Source: an uncultured Muribaculaceae bacterium (GTDB lineage Bacteria > Bacteroidota > Bacteroidia > Bacteroidales > Muribaculaceae). Taken from it: DNA of 64,000 nucleotides. This document shows, one piece after another, positions 1 through 11,139 of this stretch. The notes under the pieces were generated by a model. It was not told where the DNA came from, did no database searches, and saw only the letters and a program-made list of their open reading frames with translations. Positions within the stretch are counted from its first letter, which is position 1. Each line of letters starts with the position of its first letter. Location of the stretch: assembly GCA_947525975.1 (NCBI GenBank), contig CANNVE010000011.1, forward strand, positions 24,440 through 88,439, written 5' to 3'. The translations under genes were made by a program, and so were the position numbers.

Positions 1-720
1 CTCGACCACGGCGACAGCTTCGAGCTTTGCAAGGATTGCATCGACAATGGCTTCTCGTCAGTGATGATCGACGGCTCGCACCTCCCCTACGAGGAGAACG
101 TTGCCCTCACCAAGAAGGTAGTTGACTACGCACACCAGTACGACGTGACAGTCGAGGGTGAGCTCGGCGTGCTCGCCGGCGTTGAAGACGAAGTTTCTTC
201 TGACCACCACACATACACCGATCCCGAGGAGGTTATCGACTTCGCTACCCGCACCGGCTGCGACAGCCTCGCCATCTCTATCGGCACCTCTCACGGCGCT
301 TACAAGTTCACCCCCGAGCAGTGCACCCGCAACGCCGAGGGCAAGCTCGTTCCCCCGCCGCTGGCATTCGACGTGCTCGACGCCGTTATGGAGAAGCTCC
401 CCGGATTCCCCATCGTGCTCCACGGCTCTTCTTCAGTGCCCCAGGAGTATGTTGACATCATCAACACTCACGGCGGCAAGCTGCCCGACGCTATCGGCAT
501 CCCCGAAGAGCAGCTGCGCAAGGCTGCCAAGAGCGCTGTTTGCAAGATCAACATCGACAGCGACAGCCGTCTGGCCATGACAGCCGCTGTGCGCAAGGTC
601 TTCATCGACAAGCCCGGTGAGTTCGACCCCCGCAAATACCTCGGCCCGGCTCGCGACGAGATGGAGAAGCTCTACAAGCACAAGATCGTGAACGTGCTCG
701 GCAGCAACGGCAAGGCATAA
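1..720 (+). CDS. fba: Class II fructose-1,6-bisphosphate aldolase, C-terminal part (5' end outside window)
   Basis: The reading frame is open from base 1, so the gene starts upstream and about 239 residues are visible; class II aldolases of this type are usually about 330-350 residues, so roughly the first third is missing. The enzyme cleaves fructose-1,6-bisphosphate to dihydroxyacetone phosphate and glyceraldehyde-3-phosphate in cytoplasmic glycolysis and gluconeogenesis. Visible family motifs are LDHGDSFELC at the left edge (zinc ligand and catalytic Asp region), VEGELGVLAG with the second metal-ligand Glu, GTSHGAYKF, VLHGSSSVP with a further metal-ligand His, and KINIDSDSRLAM that binds the phosphate. 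A strong hairpin terminator follows 31 bases after the stop, so transcription probably ends here. Confidence 0.95.
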   Translation, partial: LDHGDSFELCKDCIDNGFSSVMIDGSHLPYEENVALTKKVVDYAHQYDVTVEGELGVLAGVEDEVSSDHHTYTDPEEVIDFATRTGCDSLAISIGTSHGAYKFTPEQCTRNAEGKLVPPPLAFDVLDAVMEKLPGFPIVLHGSSSVPQEYVDIINTHGGKLPDAIGIPEEQLRKAAKSAVCKINIDSDSRLAMTAAVRKVFIDKPGEFDPRKYLGPARDEMEKLYKHKIVNVLGSNGKA

Positions 721-751
721 TCGCCCCTGAATACACAGCCATAGCATAAAG

Positions 752-793
752 AAACTCCCGCGTCAGGAATGACGCGGGAGTTTCGTGTTTTTT
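752..793 (+). terminator. Rho-independent terminator of the aldolase gene
   Basis: A perfect 14-bp stem (752-765 with 770-783) closes on a GGAA loop and is followed by a T-rich stretch (TTTCGTGTTTTTTAT). It lies just after the aldolase stop codon and before a promoter for the next gene. Confidence 0.9.
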
Positions 794-945
794 ATGGTCA
801 AGCTTTTGCTTTGTCAGCGTTGGTGTTGTTTTTTTATGTATTGGCCCGATTTACAATCATAGATGGAGGCGTGTGGGGAACAGCCATCGATGGTTGAAGA
901 TTGTAACATTCTCCCCGGAAATAACGAAATATTTGAAAAAAAGAC

Positions 946-975
946 TTGTTTCCTGGTTTATTTTGTTTACATTTG
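946..975 (+). promoter_or_regulatory. Bacteroidetes-type promoter for the BACON lipoprotein gene
   Basis: TTG at 946-948, a 19-base spacer, then TAcaTTTG at 968-975 match the primary sigma factor consensus of Bacteroidetes (-33 TTTG and -7 TAnnTTTG). The start codon at 1014 would leave a leader of about 30 bases. Confidence 0.75.
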
Positions 976-1013
976 CGGCAAACAATCATGTTTGATTACT
1001 TAAAATTTTTTCT

Positions 1014-3065
1014 ATGAAATTATTTCTTAAAAATCGGGTTGCGGCGCTTTTGTCGTTCATCCTTTTGATCGGAACGACCGCGTGCGATGATTCCGAATCG
1101 GCTCCTCCCGCAAAGTTGCAGTTGCAGGACGACTGCGTAGAGGCTTCGGCTGATGCCGGCTCTTATACGGTGAGCTATGAGCTGGAAAACCCTGTGTCAG
1201 GAGCCAAGCTCGTGGCGAAGTGCGATCAGGAGTGGGTGCACTCTTTCGATACGAATGGATCCGGCTCGCTTTCATTCCAGGTCGACGAGAATGCCGAAAC
1301 CACGCCGCGCGAGGCGATAGTGAACCTCGTATATGCCGACGCGCAGGCCTCTTTGAGGGTAAAGCAGGAGGGCGCGGAGATTCCAAGTTTCAGCATAGCG
1401 CTCGATCCGGCTGACGTGACTGAGGCAAGCGTGACATATACCGTCAAGCCTGAAAATCAAGAGATGACTTATGTCAGCATGGTGGTGGAGGCCGCGGAAT
1501 TCGACTCTTTCGAATCAGACGAAGCCTACTTCCAGAATGATCTCAGCTTCTTCCGTTCTGCGGCCGAAAGCCAGTCGAATTCGCTTGCGGAGTACCTCTC
1601 CATGGTGCTCAAGAAGGGTGAGCTGACCGCTCCGGTCTATAATCTCAAGCCGGAAAAGACATATTACGCCTACGTCTACGGACTGACGCCCGATGGCGAG
1701 CGCACCACAGGCATCTATAAGCAGCAGTTCCAGACCCGTAAGGTGGAGGCCATAGCAGTGCCATTCGGCATCACGTTCCAGACGATGAATTCCGACGTGC
1801 GCATGAAGGTGGATCCGGGCAGTTACGAGGGGTACTATATGTTTGACCTTGTCGAGGCTTCAAGCGTGAGCGATGTGTCGGCCTTGTCGGCTATGATGCA
1901 GGAATACATAGACAACTACATCAATATCTACTCTGTCCTGGGCGTCAACGCGGCTGATGCTGTGACCCGGTTCGCCAGCAAGGGCAACGCTTCGTTCCTC
2001 TACGACCAGGCCACGAATATCAAGCCTAACACCGAATATCTCGGTTTCGCGGTGGCCATAACTTCGCTCGGCCAGATATGCTCCGAGCCGGTGACCGCTA
2101 CTGTGCGCACCGGCGATGCCGCTCCGGATGTGGATGAACTCGCCATCACGCTCAGCGATATCACGAGCGAGAGCGTGACGGTATCGGTGAAGTCGACCAT
2201 CGATGACCATTACGTCGTGGGCATCACTCCCGCCTATGTTTGGGAAGGCATGACCGATGAGGATATCCTCGCCACGCTGGTCAACGGCTATCAGTGGCAG
2301 GTGCGCGGCGCCACGGGAGATTTCGAGACAACATTCTATGGCTGTCAGCCCAAGAACAGGTATTCGGTATTGGCGTTCGGCTACGTCAATGGCGAAAGCA
2401 CCACTAAGCTGTATCGAGCCGACTTCACCGCCGCAGAGGGTAAAGAGGCCAACATTTCGTTTAAATTCTGCTACGATAAATATTTCGACGGCACCGAACT
2501 CGCTGAGCTGGATCCCGGATTCGCGGTGGCGAAAAACCACGCGGTGCTTCCTTACTGGATTGAGACTGAGGGCGATGAACTCTACGAAGTCTACTATAGC
2601 GCCTATCAGGGCGACTTGAGCGACACGCAGTCGCATCCCGATTCGGATCTGCTTCCCGAATTGTTTGAATACGGAGAGTGGCGTATGAATGGCGATCTCG
2701 TCTTGTCTTATGGCGTGACGTATACGATCATCGGCTTCTCTGTCAACACAAATGATGAATCAGGTCCTGTCAGCCGCAGAGTGATAAAGCTTGACCGTGA
2801 CGGTGTTTCTCCCGCTGCGGAGTATGGCTCCGGCAAAGCAGGGAAGCGCGTGGTGGTTGCCGCCTCTGCGCCCGCTCCGGTAAGCGTTGATTTGACGAGG
2901 CTCGACCGGATTGCGCCCGCTTCTGCCAAGAGGGCGGCTACGGGCCTGCTGCGTCCGCAGGTGCGTCCTGAGGCGTATCCGGGCATGCGCTGCTCCAAGG
3001 CGTCTGCGTCTGAGCAGCGGGTGGCCACCCGATTTCCTATGGCCGCGATTGGCACTGGCCGATGA
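1014..3065 (+). CDS. Secreted lipoprotein with BACON domain and fibronectin-like repeats
   Basis: The 683-residue product starts with a signal peptide ending in a lipobox (LIGTTAC, Cys about residue 24), so it is expected to be lipidated and surface or outer-membrane bound. Residues about 38-118 look like a BACON domain: a paired beta pattern with DQEWVH and ending in LRVKQEGAE. Several fibronectin-III-like segments follow, recognisable by the repeated phrase KPEKTYYAYVYG or KPNTEYLGFAV near 210, 340 and 440. BACON lipoproteins of Bacteroidetes usually bind glycans or mucin, but no catalytic motif is visible. The last 90 residues are Ala/Arg rich and do not resemble a folded domain. The gene is monocistronic, with its own promoter and a hairpin after it. 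Confidence 0.85.
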   Translation: MKLFLKNRVAALLSFILLIGTTACDDSESAPPAKLQLQDDCVEASADAGSYTVSYELENPVSGAKLVAKCDQEWVHSFDTNGSGSLSFQVDENAETTPREAIVNLVYADAQASLRVKQEGAEIPSFSIALDPADVTEASVTYTVKPENQEMTYVSMVVEAAEFDSFESDEAYFQNDLSFFRSAAESQSNSLAEYLSMVLKKGELTAPVYNLKPEKTYYAYVYGLTPDGERTTGIYKQQFQTRKVEAIAVPFGITFQTMNSDVRMKVDPGSYEGYYMFDLVEASSVSDVSALSAMMQEYIDNYINIYSVLGVNAADAVTRFASKGNASFLYDQATNIKPNTEYLGFAVAITSLGQICSEPVTATVRTGDAAPDVDELAITLSDITSESVTVSVKSTIDDHYVVGITPAYVWEGMTDEDILATLVNGYQWQVRGATGDFETTFYGCQPKNRYSVLAFGYVNGESTTKLYRADFTAAEGKEANISFKFCYDKYFDGTELAELDPGFAVAKNHAVLPYWIETEGDELYEVYYSAYQGDLSDTQSHPDSDLLPELFEYGEWRMNGDLVLSYGVTYTIIGFSVNTNDESGPVSRRVIKLDRDGVSPAAEYGSGKAGKRVVVAASAPAPVSVDLTRLDRIAPASAKRAATGLLRPQVRPEAYPGMRCSKASASEQRVATRFPMAAIGTGR

Positions 3066-3100
3066 AGTTTTTCCTCTTTGACAGGCATTAAGATTGAAGT

Positions 3101-3136
3101 GTCGCCCCCGTCGCAATCAATTCCGGCGGGGGCGAC
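3101..3136 (+). terminator. GC-rich hairpin after the lipoprotein gene
   Basis: Stem 3101-3113 with 3124-3136 (13 bp, one G-U pair) around a 10-base loop lies 36 bases after the stop codon. No clean T-run follows, so termination strength is uncertain. Confidence 0.6.
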
Positions 3137-3231
3137 GCCCGTTTAATGTGCGCATGTCGGTCAGGGGGAGGGGAGGCCGTGAATTTTAAAGTTCGGTTTT
3201 GTTTAAAAAAAGCGAAATTATTTTAGCGTAT

Positions 3232-3265
3232 TTTGACCGTTATCAGAGAAATTTTTGTAACTTTG
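3232..3265 (+). promoter_or_regulatory. Probable promoter of the nuo-atp-nuo block
   Basis: TTTG at 3232-3235, a 22-base spacer and TAacTTTG at 3258-3265 fit the Bacteroidetes promoter pattern, with a spacer at the long end. Transcription would start near 3272 and leave a leader of about 135 bases before nuoA. Confidence 0.65.
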
Positions 3266-3312
3266 CACAATAATTGAGCTCTTTTCATAACACGTAGCCG
3301 TCTGTGGAAGGG

Positions 3313-3351
3313 CAAAGGCAATGGTTGTCAGGTTGATGGCCATTGGCTTTG
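3313..3351 (+). promoter_or_regulatory. Hairpin in the nuoA leader
   Basis: Bases 3313-3324 pair with 3340-3351 (12 bp with one mismatch) and are followed by GCGTTTTGC. It sits within the predicted untranslated leader of nuoA. It could be an attenuator-like or mRNA-stabilising structure; no alternative antiterminator helix was identified. Confidence 0.4.
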
Positions 3352-3406
3352 GCGTTTTGCGGGCGGAGGAAAAAGACTTTAAATCGATAACATATAATCA
3401 CGAGAT

Positions 3407-3775
3407 ATGATATCTTTAGCAATCAACAACGCTTTGCTCGCGCTTGTGGCCCTGCTCACCGGCGTGGCATTGGTCGCCCTCGCCATGTGGATAGCCGGGC
3501 TCATCTCGCCCCGCTCATTCAATAAGTCGAAGGGTGAGCCTTATGAGTGTGGCATCCCCACCCGAGGAGAGAGCATGTCGCAGTTCCATATCGGATACTA
3601 CCTCTTCGCCATCCTCTTCCTGATGTTTGACGTGGAGACTGTCTTCCTCTTCCCCTGGGCTGTGAAAATGCGCGCTCTCGGCACCGACGGCCTCCTGAGC
3701 ATCGCGGTATTCTTTGGCATTTTAGTGCTGGGCCTCGTATACGCCTGGCGGAAAGGAGCTCTGGAATGGAAGTGA
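3407..3775 (+). CDS. nuoA: NADH-quinone oxidoreductase (complex I) subunit A
   Basis: The 122-residue membrane protein matches NuoA in length and layout. It has three hydrophobic helices (about 7-30, 63-85, 92-112) and the conserved loop with KGEPYECG and PTRGESMSQFHIGYYLFA, followed by FLMFDVETVFLFPWA. It forms part of the Q-site and first proton path of complex I. The first gene of the energy block, it overlaps nuoB by 10 bases, so the two are translationally coupled. Confidence 0.95.
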   Translation: MISLAINNALLALVALLTGVALVALAMWIAGLISPRSFNKSKGEPYECGIPTRGESMSQFHIGYYLFAILFLMFDVETVFLFPWAVKMRALGTDGLLSIAVFFGILVLGLVYAWRKGALEWK

Positions 3776-4374
3776 CCACAAAGAGCATGCCTTATGACGC
3801 ATGGAAAGATAACGAATACATCGAAAAGCTCGTAAAAGAGCTGCAGGACAACGGCACAAACGTGATCGTAGGCAGCCTCGACAAGCTCATCAACTGGGGC
3901 CGAAGCAATTCGCTTTGGCCGCTGACGTTTGCCACCAGCTGCTGCGGCATCGAGTTCGTATCGCTCGGAGCGGCCCGCTTCGACATGGCTCGCTTCGGCT
4001 GGGAGGTGGCTCGTTCGAGCCCACGCCAGGCCGACTTCATGATGGTGGCCGGCACTATCGTCAACCGCATGGTGCCCGTGTTCCGTCGTCTCTATGACCA
4101 GTTGGCCGAGCCCAAGTATGTGATTGCCTGCGGCAGCTGCGCCATCTCGGGCGGCCCTTTCCTGAAGTCATACCACGTGGCCAAGGGCATCGCCGACATA
4201 GTCCCCGTCGACGTCTATCTGCCCGGCTGCCCTCCGCGCCCCGAGGCCATGATCTACGCCATCATGCAGCTTTCGCGCAAAATCAAGGTGGAGCGCTTCT
4301 TCGGCGGCGTCAACCGGCAGGAAAAGCAGCAGGAATTCCTGCGTGAGCATCCGGTGGCAGGGGTCAATGACTGA
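3766..4374 (+). CDS. nuoB: Complex I subunit B (N2 iron-sulfur cluster)
   Basis: This 202-residue subunit carries the terminal [4Fe-4S] cluster N2 that reduces quinone. The four ligands are visible: the adjacent Cys59-Cys60 in TSCCGIE, Cys125 in ACGSCA and Cys155 in LPGCPPRPE, with the spacing usual for NuoB. An AAAGGAG sequence about 10 bases upstream could serve as a ribosome site, which is unusual in this window. The start lies within the end of nuoA. A 110-base gap of GC-rich sequence separates it from nuoCD. Confidence 0.96.
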   Translation: MEVTTKSMPYDAWKDNEYIEKLVKELQDNGTNVIVGSLDKLINWGRSNSLWPLTFATSCCGIEFVSLGAARFDMARFGWEVARSSPRQADFMMVAGTIVNRMVPVFRRLYDQLAEPKYVIACGSCAISGGPFLKSYHVAKGIADIVPVDVYLPGCPPRPEAMIYAIMQLSRKIKVERFFGGVNRQEKQQEFLREHPVAGVND

Positions 4375-4484
4375 CATCCCCGGCACCGGGCTTCCCGGCC
4401 TCGGCCGCAATCGGCGGTGGCAGGGAGGTGCCATTCACCTTTCAGCAAGATAATCACAAAAGCGAAATAAAACAAGCTAACTAT

Positions 4485-6116
4485 ATGGCAACTATCCAGG
4501 ATAAGATCGCCGCCCTCTGCCCTGAGGCGCAGTTTGAGCAGGCTGATGTCCTCCAGGTCACAGTCCCAGAGGCTAAATGGCATGACCTTGCCGTAGCCCT
4601 CAGGCATGACGCCGACTTGGCTTTCGACTATCTCATCACCATTGTCGGCATGGACTGGCAGGAGTCGATGGGATGCATATACTATATGATGTCGACATCG
4701 CGCGGCAATGAGACGCTCGCCGTTAAGGTGATCGCAGCCGGCACCCGCAAGAGCCCCTACCTGCCTTCGGTATTCGACGTGTGGGCTGTGGCCACGCTCT
4801 ACGAGCGCGAGGTATATGACTTCTTCGGCATCATTTTCGTCAACAATCCTGACATGCGCCGCCTCTTCCTCAGCATCGACTGGGTGGGATATCCCTTGCG
4901 CAAGGACTACGACACCGACCCCAAGCTCAACCCCATATCGACCGAGAGCGAGCGCCAGAGCGACTTCACCGACACCTGGACCCTGGAGAAGGGCAAGCTC
5001 GTGAAGAATGAGGTGCGCGTGTTCCAGCCCGAGGACTTCGTGGTGAACATCGGCCCGCAGCACCCCTCAACCCACGGCGTGCTCCGATTCCGCACTTGCA
5101 TCGACGGCGAGACCATCAAGAAGATAGACGTATACATGGGATACATCCACCGCGGTATCGAGAAGCTGATGGAGGGCCTGACCTACCCGCAGTGCCTGCC
5201 TTTCCTCGACCGCATGGACTACTTCTCGGCGCAGAACTATCACAGCGGCATGTGCCGCCTGGTGGAGCGCGCCGCCGGCATCAAGATCAGCCGCCGCGCA
5301 GAGGTGATACGCGTGATGATGGACGAGCTTTCGCGCATCGCTTCGCACTGCCTCTTCATGGGCACATTCTGCATGGACCTCGGCGCCACCTCGATGCTAT
5401 TCTATACGCTGCGTGTGCGTGAGCAGATCCTCGACATCATGGAGAAGACCTGCGGAGCACGCATGACATTCAACTATCCCTGCATCGGCGGCGTGATGCA
5501 AGACCTCCACCCCGACTTCCAGAAGGACGTGAAGGCCCTGCTCGAGATCATCCCCGCCAACATCAAGGAATACCAGAAGCTCTTCACCGGCAACGTCATC
5601 GCCAAGGAGCGCATGGTGGGCGTTGGCCTACTGAGCAAGGAAGACGCCATCTCTTACGGCGTCACCGGCCCCTCGGGCCGCGCTTCAGGCTGGTCATGCG
5701 ACCTGCGCAAGATACGCCCCTACAGCATCTATCCTGAACTTGACTTTGAGGAAGTGCTCGCAACCGAGGGCGACTCAATGGCCCGCTTCAACGTGCGTCT
5801 GCACGAGATCGAGCAGAGCGCCAAGATCCTTGAGCAGCTTGTCGACAACATCCCCGAAGGCGAATACTGCGTGAAGGTGCCCAAGGTGATCAAGCTGCCC
5901 GCCGGCCACTGGTTTGAAATGACCGAAGGCTGCCGCGGCGTGCTGGGCATCTACCTCGAGAGCGACGGCGGCACCACCCCCTACCGCGTGAAGCTGGCTC
6001 CCCCTTGTCTGCCGCTGGCCGGCGTGGTCGACCACATCACAGAGGGCATGAAGATCGCCGACCTCATCACCATCGGCGGCTCTCTCGACTACATCATCCC
6101 CGACATGGACCGCTAA
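4485..6116 (+). CDS. nuoC: Complex I fused subunit C/D
   Basis: I place the start at the ATG at 4485 (543 residues), because the in-frame upstream extension to 4428 lacks NuoC similarity. Residues about 1-170 are NuoC (30-kDa), with YEREVYDFFGI and GYPLRKDYDTD. NuoD (49-kDa) begins near residue 183 with NIGPQHPSTHGVLRF and continues through YMGYIHRGIEK, DRMDYFSAQNYH and the terminal SLDYIIPDMDR. The fused form is also found in E. coli and in Bacteroidetes. The D part forms the quinone pocket with NuoB. The gene lies between nuoB and nuoH, the normal order. Confidence 0.95.
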   Translation: MATIQDKIAALCPEAQFEQADVLQVTVPEAKWHDLAVALRHDADLAFDYLITIVGMDWQESMGCIYYMMSTSRGNETLAVKVIAAGTRKSPYLPSVFDVWAVATLYEREVYDFFGIIFVNNPDMRRLFLSIDWVGYPLRKDYDTDPKLNPISTESERQSDFTDTWTLEKGKLVKNEVRVFQPEDFVVNIGPQHPSTHGVLRFRTCIDGETIKKIDVYMGYIHRGIEKLMEGLTYPQCLPFLDRMDYFSAQNYHSGMCRLVERAAGIKISRRAEVIRVMMDELSRIASHCLFMGTFCMDLGATSMLFYTLRVREQILDIMEKTCGARMTFNYPCIGGVMQDLHPDFQKDVKALLEIIPANIKEYQKLFTGNVIAKERMVGVGLLSKEDAISYGVTGPSGRASGWSCDLRKIRPYSIYPELDFEEVLATEGDSMARFNVRLHEIEQSAKILEQLVDNIPEGEYCVKVPKVIKLPAGHWFEMTEGCRGVLGIYLESDGGTTPYRVKLAPPCLPLAGVVDHITEGMKIADLITIGGSLDYIIPDMDR

Positions 6117-6212
6117 TAGCAAAAATCTAAATCCCAAGTGAGTAATCAAATCCACTCACTGATCAAGTCTAACCACATCAAAATTGATTGCTCACATATA
6201 AACTAAAAAGTT

Positions 6213-7295
6213 ATGTTCGACTTTTCTGTTGTAACAACTTGGATCAACCAATTCCTGCTTGACACGTGCGGGATGCCCCAGTGGCTCACCACCACCATCG
6301 AGTGCGTGCTCATAGGCGTTTGTTTGCTCCTGGCCTACGCTCTGCTGGCCCTATTCTACATCATCTACGAGCGTAAGATCTGCGCCTACATACAGTGCCG
6401 CGTAGGTCCGGTGCGCGTAGGCCCGTGGGGCTTGCTGCAGGTGTTCGCCGACATGTTCAAGATCCTCATCAAGGAGCTTATCCACCTGCAAAACATTGAC
6501 AAATTTCTTTTCGCGCTGGCGCCCTACCTGGTGATTATCGCCTCGATGCTCGCTTTCGCCGTTCTGCCCTGGGGCAATGGCCTTCAGATCATCGATTTTA
6601 ACATCGGCATCTTCTTCCTCATCGCTGTCAGCTCTATCGGTGTCCTCGGCATCCTGCTCGCCGGCTGGTCATCTTCTAACAAATTCACGCTTATCGGTGC
6701 GATGCGCTCCGGCGCACAAATGGTCAGCTACGAGCTCTCTATAGGCTTGTCGATTCTGACTATGGTGTGTCTCGCGGGCACTATGTCGGTAGGCGGCATA
6801 GTATCTGAGCAGGCTGACCTATGGTTTATCTTCAAAGGCCACATTCCGGCCGTCATAGCATTCATTGTTTATCTCATCGCCGCTACTGCGGAAACCAACC
6901 GTGGCCCGTTTGACCTTCCTGAGGCTGAGAGCGAGCTCACCGCCGGCTACCACACTGAGTATTCAGGCATCCACTTCGGCTTCTTCTATCTGGCCGAGTA
7001 CCTCAATCTCTTCATCGTGTCGGGCGTGGCTTCTCTGATGTTCCTCGGCGGCTGGATGCCCCTGCACATTCCCGGCTGGGAAGGCTTCAACCATGTGATG
7101 GACTATATTCCCTCGATTGTGTGGTTCCTGGGCAAGTGCTTCCTGCTGTCGTATGTGATCATCTGGTTCAAGTGGACATTCCCCCGCATCCGCATCGACA
7201 ACATGCTGGCGCTGGAATGGAAATACCTGCTGCCCATCAACCTTGTCAACCTTGTGCTGATGGTGCTGGTGATTGCCTTCAACCTCCATTTTTAA
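6213..7295 (+). CDS. nuoH: Complex I subunit H
   Basis: A 360-residue polytopic membrane protein with about eight helices. It shows the conserved [20 protein letters not shown] segment, and [27 protein letters not shown], the acidic loop that links quinone chemistry to the proton channels. It is the last nuo gene before the inserted ATP synthase genes: atpD follows after 52 bases on the same strand without a clear terminator. Only an imperfect short palindrome (about 7300-7318) lies in between. Confidence 0.95.
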   Translation: MFDFSVVTTWINQFLLDTCGMPQWLTTTIECVLIGVCLLLAYALLALFYIIYERKICAYIQCRVGPVRVGPWGLLQVFADMFKILIKELIHLQNIDKFLFALAPYLVIIASMLAFAVLPWGNGLQIIDFNIGIFFLIAVSSIGVLGILLAGWSSSNKFTLIGAMRSGAQMVSYELSIGLSILTMVCLAGTMSVGGIVSEQADLWFIFKGHIPAVIAFIVYLIAATAETNRGPFDLPEAESELTAGYHTEYSGIHFGFFYLAEYLNLFIVSGVASLMFLGGWMPLHIPGWEGFNHVMDYIPSIVWFLGKCFLLSYVIIWFKWTFPRIRIDNMLALEWKYLLPINLVNLVLMVLVIAFNLHF

Positions 7296-7341
7296 CGATT
7301 GACAAATTGTCACAATCTTAAGCGAAATTTATAAAAGCTAA

Positions 7342-8850
<1,509 letters not shown>

Positions 8851-8882
8851 ATAAATCAACAATCAACCCATCAGACACTGAA

Positions 8883-9119
8883 ATGACACTTAAGATAATA
8901 TCGGCCAAGGAAATCGTCTTTGAAGGGCAGGCTCGCAGCGTGACTCTGCCCGGATCGGTGGGCGCTTTCACTGTCCTTGACCGTCACGCATCGCTGATCT
9001 CCACGCTTGCTGCCGGCAACATTGTCTATAAGGATGAGCAAGACCGCGAGCACACCATCGAGGTGCCCGGCGGCATTGCCGACATCGACAATAATATCGT
9101 TTCAGTGTGTATATATTGA
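8883..9119 (+). CDS. atpC: ATP synthase epsilon subunit (short form)
   Basis: Only 78 residues are encoded, corresponding to the N-terminal beta-sandwich of epsilon (SLPGSVGAFTVL-like motif TLPGSVGAFTVLDRHASLIS). The C-terminal helical hairpin that inhibits the enzyme in other bacteria is absent, as is common in Bacteroidetes. The stop codon overlaps the atpB start by one base (TGATG). Confidence 0.93.
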   Translation: MTLKIISAKEIVFEGQARSVTLPGSVGAFTVLDRHASLISTLAAGNIVYKDEQDREHTIEVPGGIADIDNNIVSVCIY

Positions 9120-10309
9120 TGAATATGAATCGCTTCCTTAAGATATTTTTCCTTTTGGCCCTCGCCATCTGCTCATTCTCGGCACGTGCTGCCGAGCCGG
9201 AGTCTGACGCGCAGGCTGCTGCCGACCAGGCTGCTGTGGCCGCGGAGGCGCGCCTCGAAGCCGAGGCTGCCACCGAGGGAGAAGAGCAGATCGATGCCAA
9301 AAAGATAATTTTTGAGCATCTTGGTGACGGATATGGCTGGGAAGTGCCGTTCAATCATCATGTGCGCATACCCCTTCCCATCATCGTCAGGGCTAAGGAC
9401 GGAGGATTCCATGTGTTTTCTTCGGCCCGTGTGCAGCACGGCGAGGTCTACGCCTCTTCAGGCGCTGATTTCATGATTGCCCCCGAAGGCGCTGATCATC
9501 AGGGCAAGGTGGTGCAGATTTTGGCCGACGGCGAGTTCTATCGTCCGCTCGACCTCTCTATCACTAAGAACGTGGCCGCGCTCTTCGTTTCGATGATTCT
9601 CGTAATCGGTCTCATGCTTTGGCTCGCATCGTGGTATAAGCGCAACGGCTTCCGCAGCCCCCGCAAGGGTCTTGGCGCCGTAGAGACATGCGTAGAATTT
9701 GTCTACAACGGCGTAGTGAAGTCAACTCTTAAGGAAGATGCCCCGCGCTTCGCTCCCTATCTGCTCACGGCCTTCTTCTTCATTCTCGGCATGAACCTCC
9801 TGGGGCTTATCGTGGTCTTCCCCGGCGGCGCCAACCTCACAGGCAACATAGCTGTGACTCTGGTGCTGGCAGTGCTCACATTCCTTGTGACCAACATCTT
9901 CGGCACAAAAGAATACTGGAAAGAGATATTTTGGCCCGAGGTGCCCCTTTGGCTTAAGGTGCCACTTCCCATCATGCCTGTGATCGAGATATTCGGCATG
10001 TTCACCAAGCCGGCCGCGCTCACAGTGCGTCTTTTCGCCAATATGATGGGCGGCCACATGATCGTGATAGTGCTGACGCTCCTCATTTTCATATTCTCAT
10101 ACATGAGCCCCGTGGCCGGCGGTCTCACCACAGTGGTATCGGTGGGCTTTTCGGTGTTCATGCTTCTGATCGACGTGCTTGTGAGCTTTATTCAGGCCTA
10201 CGTGTTCACGATGCTTTCCACCATCTTCATCTCTCTTGCGCAGGCCAAGGCCCACGGCCATGAGAAGAAGGAGAGTGTGGCCAAAGCCATCGAAGACGCT
10301 CTTGTGTAA
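9119..10309 (+). CDS. atpB: ATP synthase subunit a
   Basis: I choose the ATG at 9119, which shares a base with the atpC stop; a GTG at 9107 would also be in frame. The 396-residue product has a signal peptide (MNMNRFLKIFFLLALAICS, cleaved after ARA) and an extra N-terminal periplasmic region of about 110 residues, a known peculiarity of Bacteroidetes AtpB. The membrane part contains the essential Arg in LTVRLFANMMGGH (about residue 304), which drives proton transfer to the c-ring. No atpI gene is present before it. A 69-base A-rich gap precedes atpE. Confidence 0.94.
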   Translation: MNMNRFLKIFFLLALAICSFSARAAEPESDAQAAADQAAVAAEARLEAEAATEGEEQIDAKKIIFEHLGDGYGWEVPFNHHVRIPLPIIVRAKDGGFHVFSSARVQHGEVYASSGADFMIAPEGADHQGKVVQILADGEFYRPLDLSITKNVAALFVSMILVIGLMLWLASWYKRNGFRSPRKGLGAVETCVEFVYNGVVKSTLKEDAPRFAPYLLTAFFFILGMNLLGLIVVFPGGANLTGNIAVTLVLAVLTFLVTNIFGTKEYWKEIFWPEVPLWLKVPLPIMPVIEIFGMFTKPAALTVRLFANMMGGHMIVIVLTLLIFIFSYMSPVAGGLTTVVSVGFSVFMLLIDVLVSFIQAYVFTMLSTIFISLAQAKAHGHEKKESVAKAIEDALV

Positions 10310-10354
10310 GGTCAGCGCACATAGACAAAATTGAAATTAAACAAAACAAAATAA

Positions 10355-10618
<264 letters not shown>

Positions 10619-10636
10619 TCATTTAAGCATACCTGA

Positions 10637-11134
10637 ATGGAATTATTCGCCCCCGACTTCGGCCTCGTCTTCTGGATGTTTGTGTCGTTCGGCATTCTCT
10701 TCCTTGTCCTTTGGAAGTTTGCCTGGCCGGTCATCCTCAAATCTCTCGACCAGCGTGCCGACCTCATCGACAAGGGCGTGGAGTATGCTCAAAACGCTAA
10801 GGCACAGCTCGACAACGCACGCCAGCAGGCTCAGGAAGTGATCACTGACGCCCGCAAGCAGCAGGCTGATATGCTGCGCGAGGCCGACAAGATGAAAAAC
10901 CAGATCATCGAGGAAGCCCGCTCGCAGGCCCAGCAAGAGGCCCAGAAGGTGATGGACCAGGCCAAGCTCTCGATACAGCAGCAGCAGAAAGAGGCCGAGC
11001 AGGCCTTCCGCGACTCTGTAAGCGACTTCGCCCTGCAGATCGCCTCAAAGGTAGTGAAGCAGGAAATGGCCGATCCCAAGGCTCAATCTAAACTCGTATC
11101 CTCTCTTTTGAACGAGATGGAGGGTAAAAACTGA
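10637..11134 (+). CDS. atpF: ATP synthase subunit b
   Basis: The 165-residue peripheral stalk subunit has one N-terminal membrane helix (about 8-28, ending in WKFAWP) and a long charged, Gln/Ala-rich coiled coil. It ties the Fo a-subunit to the F1 head through delta. The gene starts 18 bases after atpE and ends 5 bases before atpH. Confidence 0.94.
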   Translation: MELFAPDFGLVFWMFVSFGILFLVLWKFAWPVILKSLDQRADLIDKGVEYAQNAKAQLDNARQQAQEVITDARKQQADMLREADKMKNQIIEEARSQAQQEAQKVMDQAKLSIQQQQKEAEQAFRDSVSDFALQIASKVVKQEMADPKAQSKLVSSLLNEMEGKN

Positions 11135-11139
11135 CTCTG

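Noticed and set aside
4428..4484. In-frame extension of nuoCD upstream of 4485
   Set aside because: The extra 19 residues are polar with no NuoC similarity, and the frame includes A-rich leader-like sequence.
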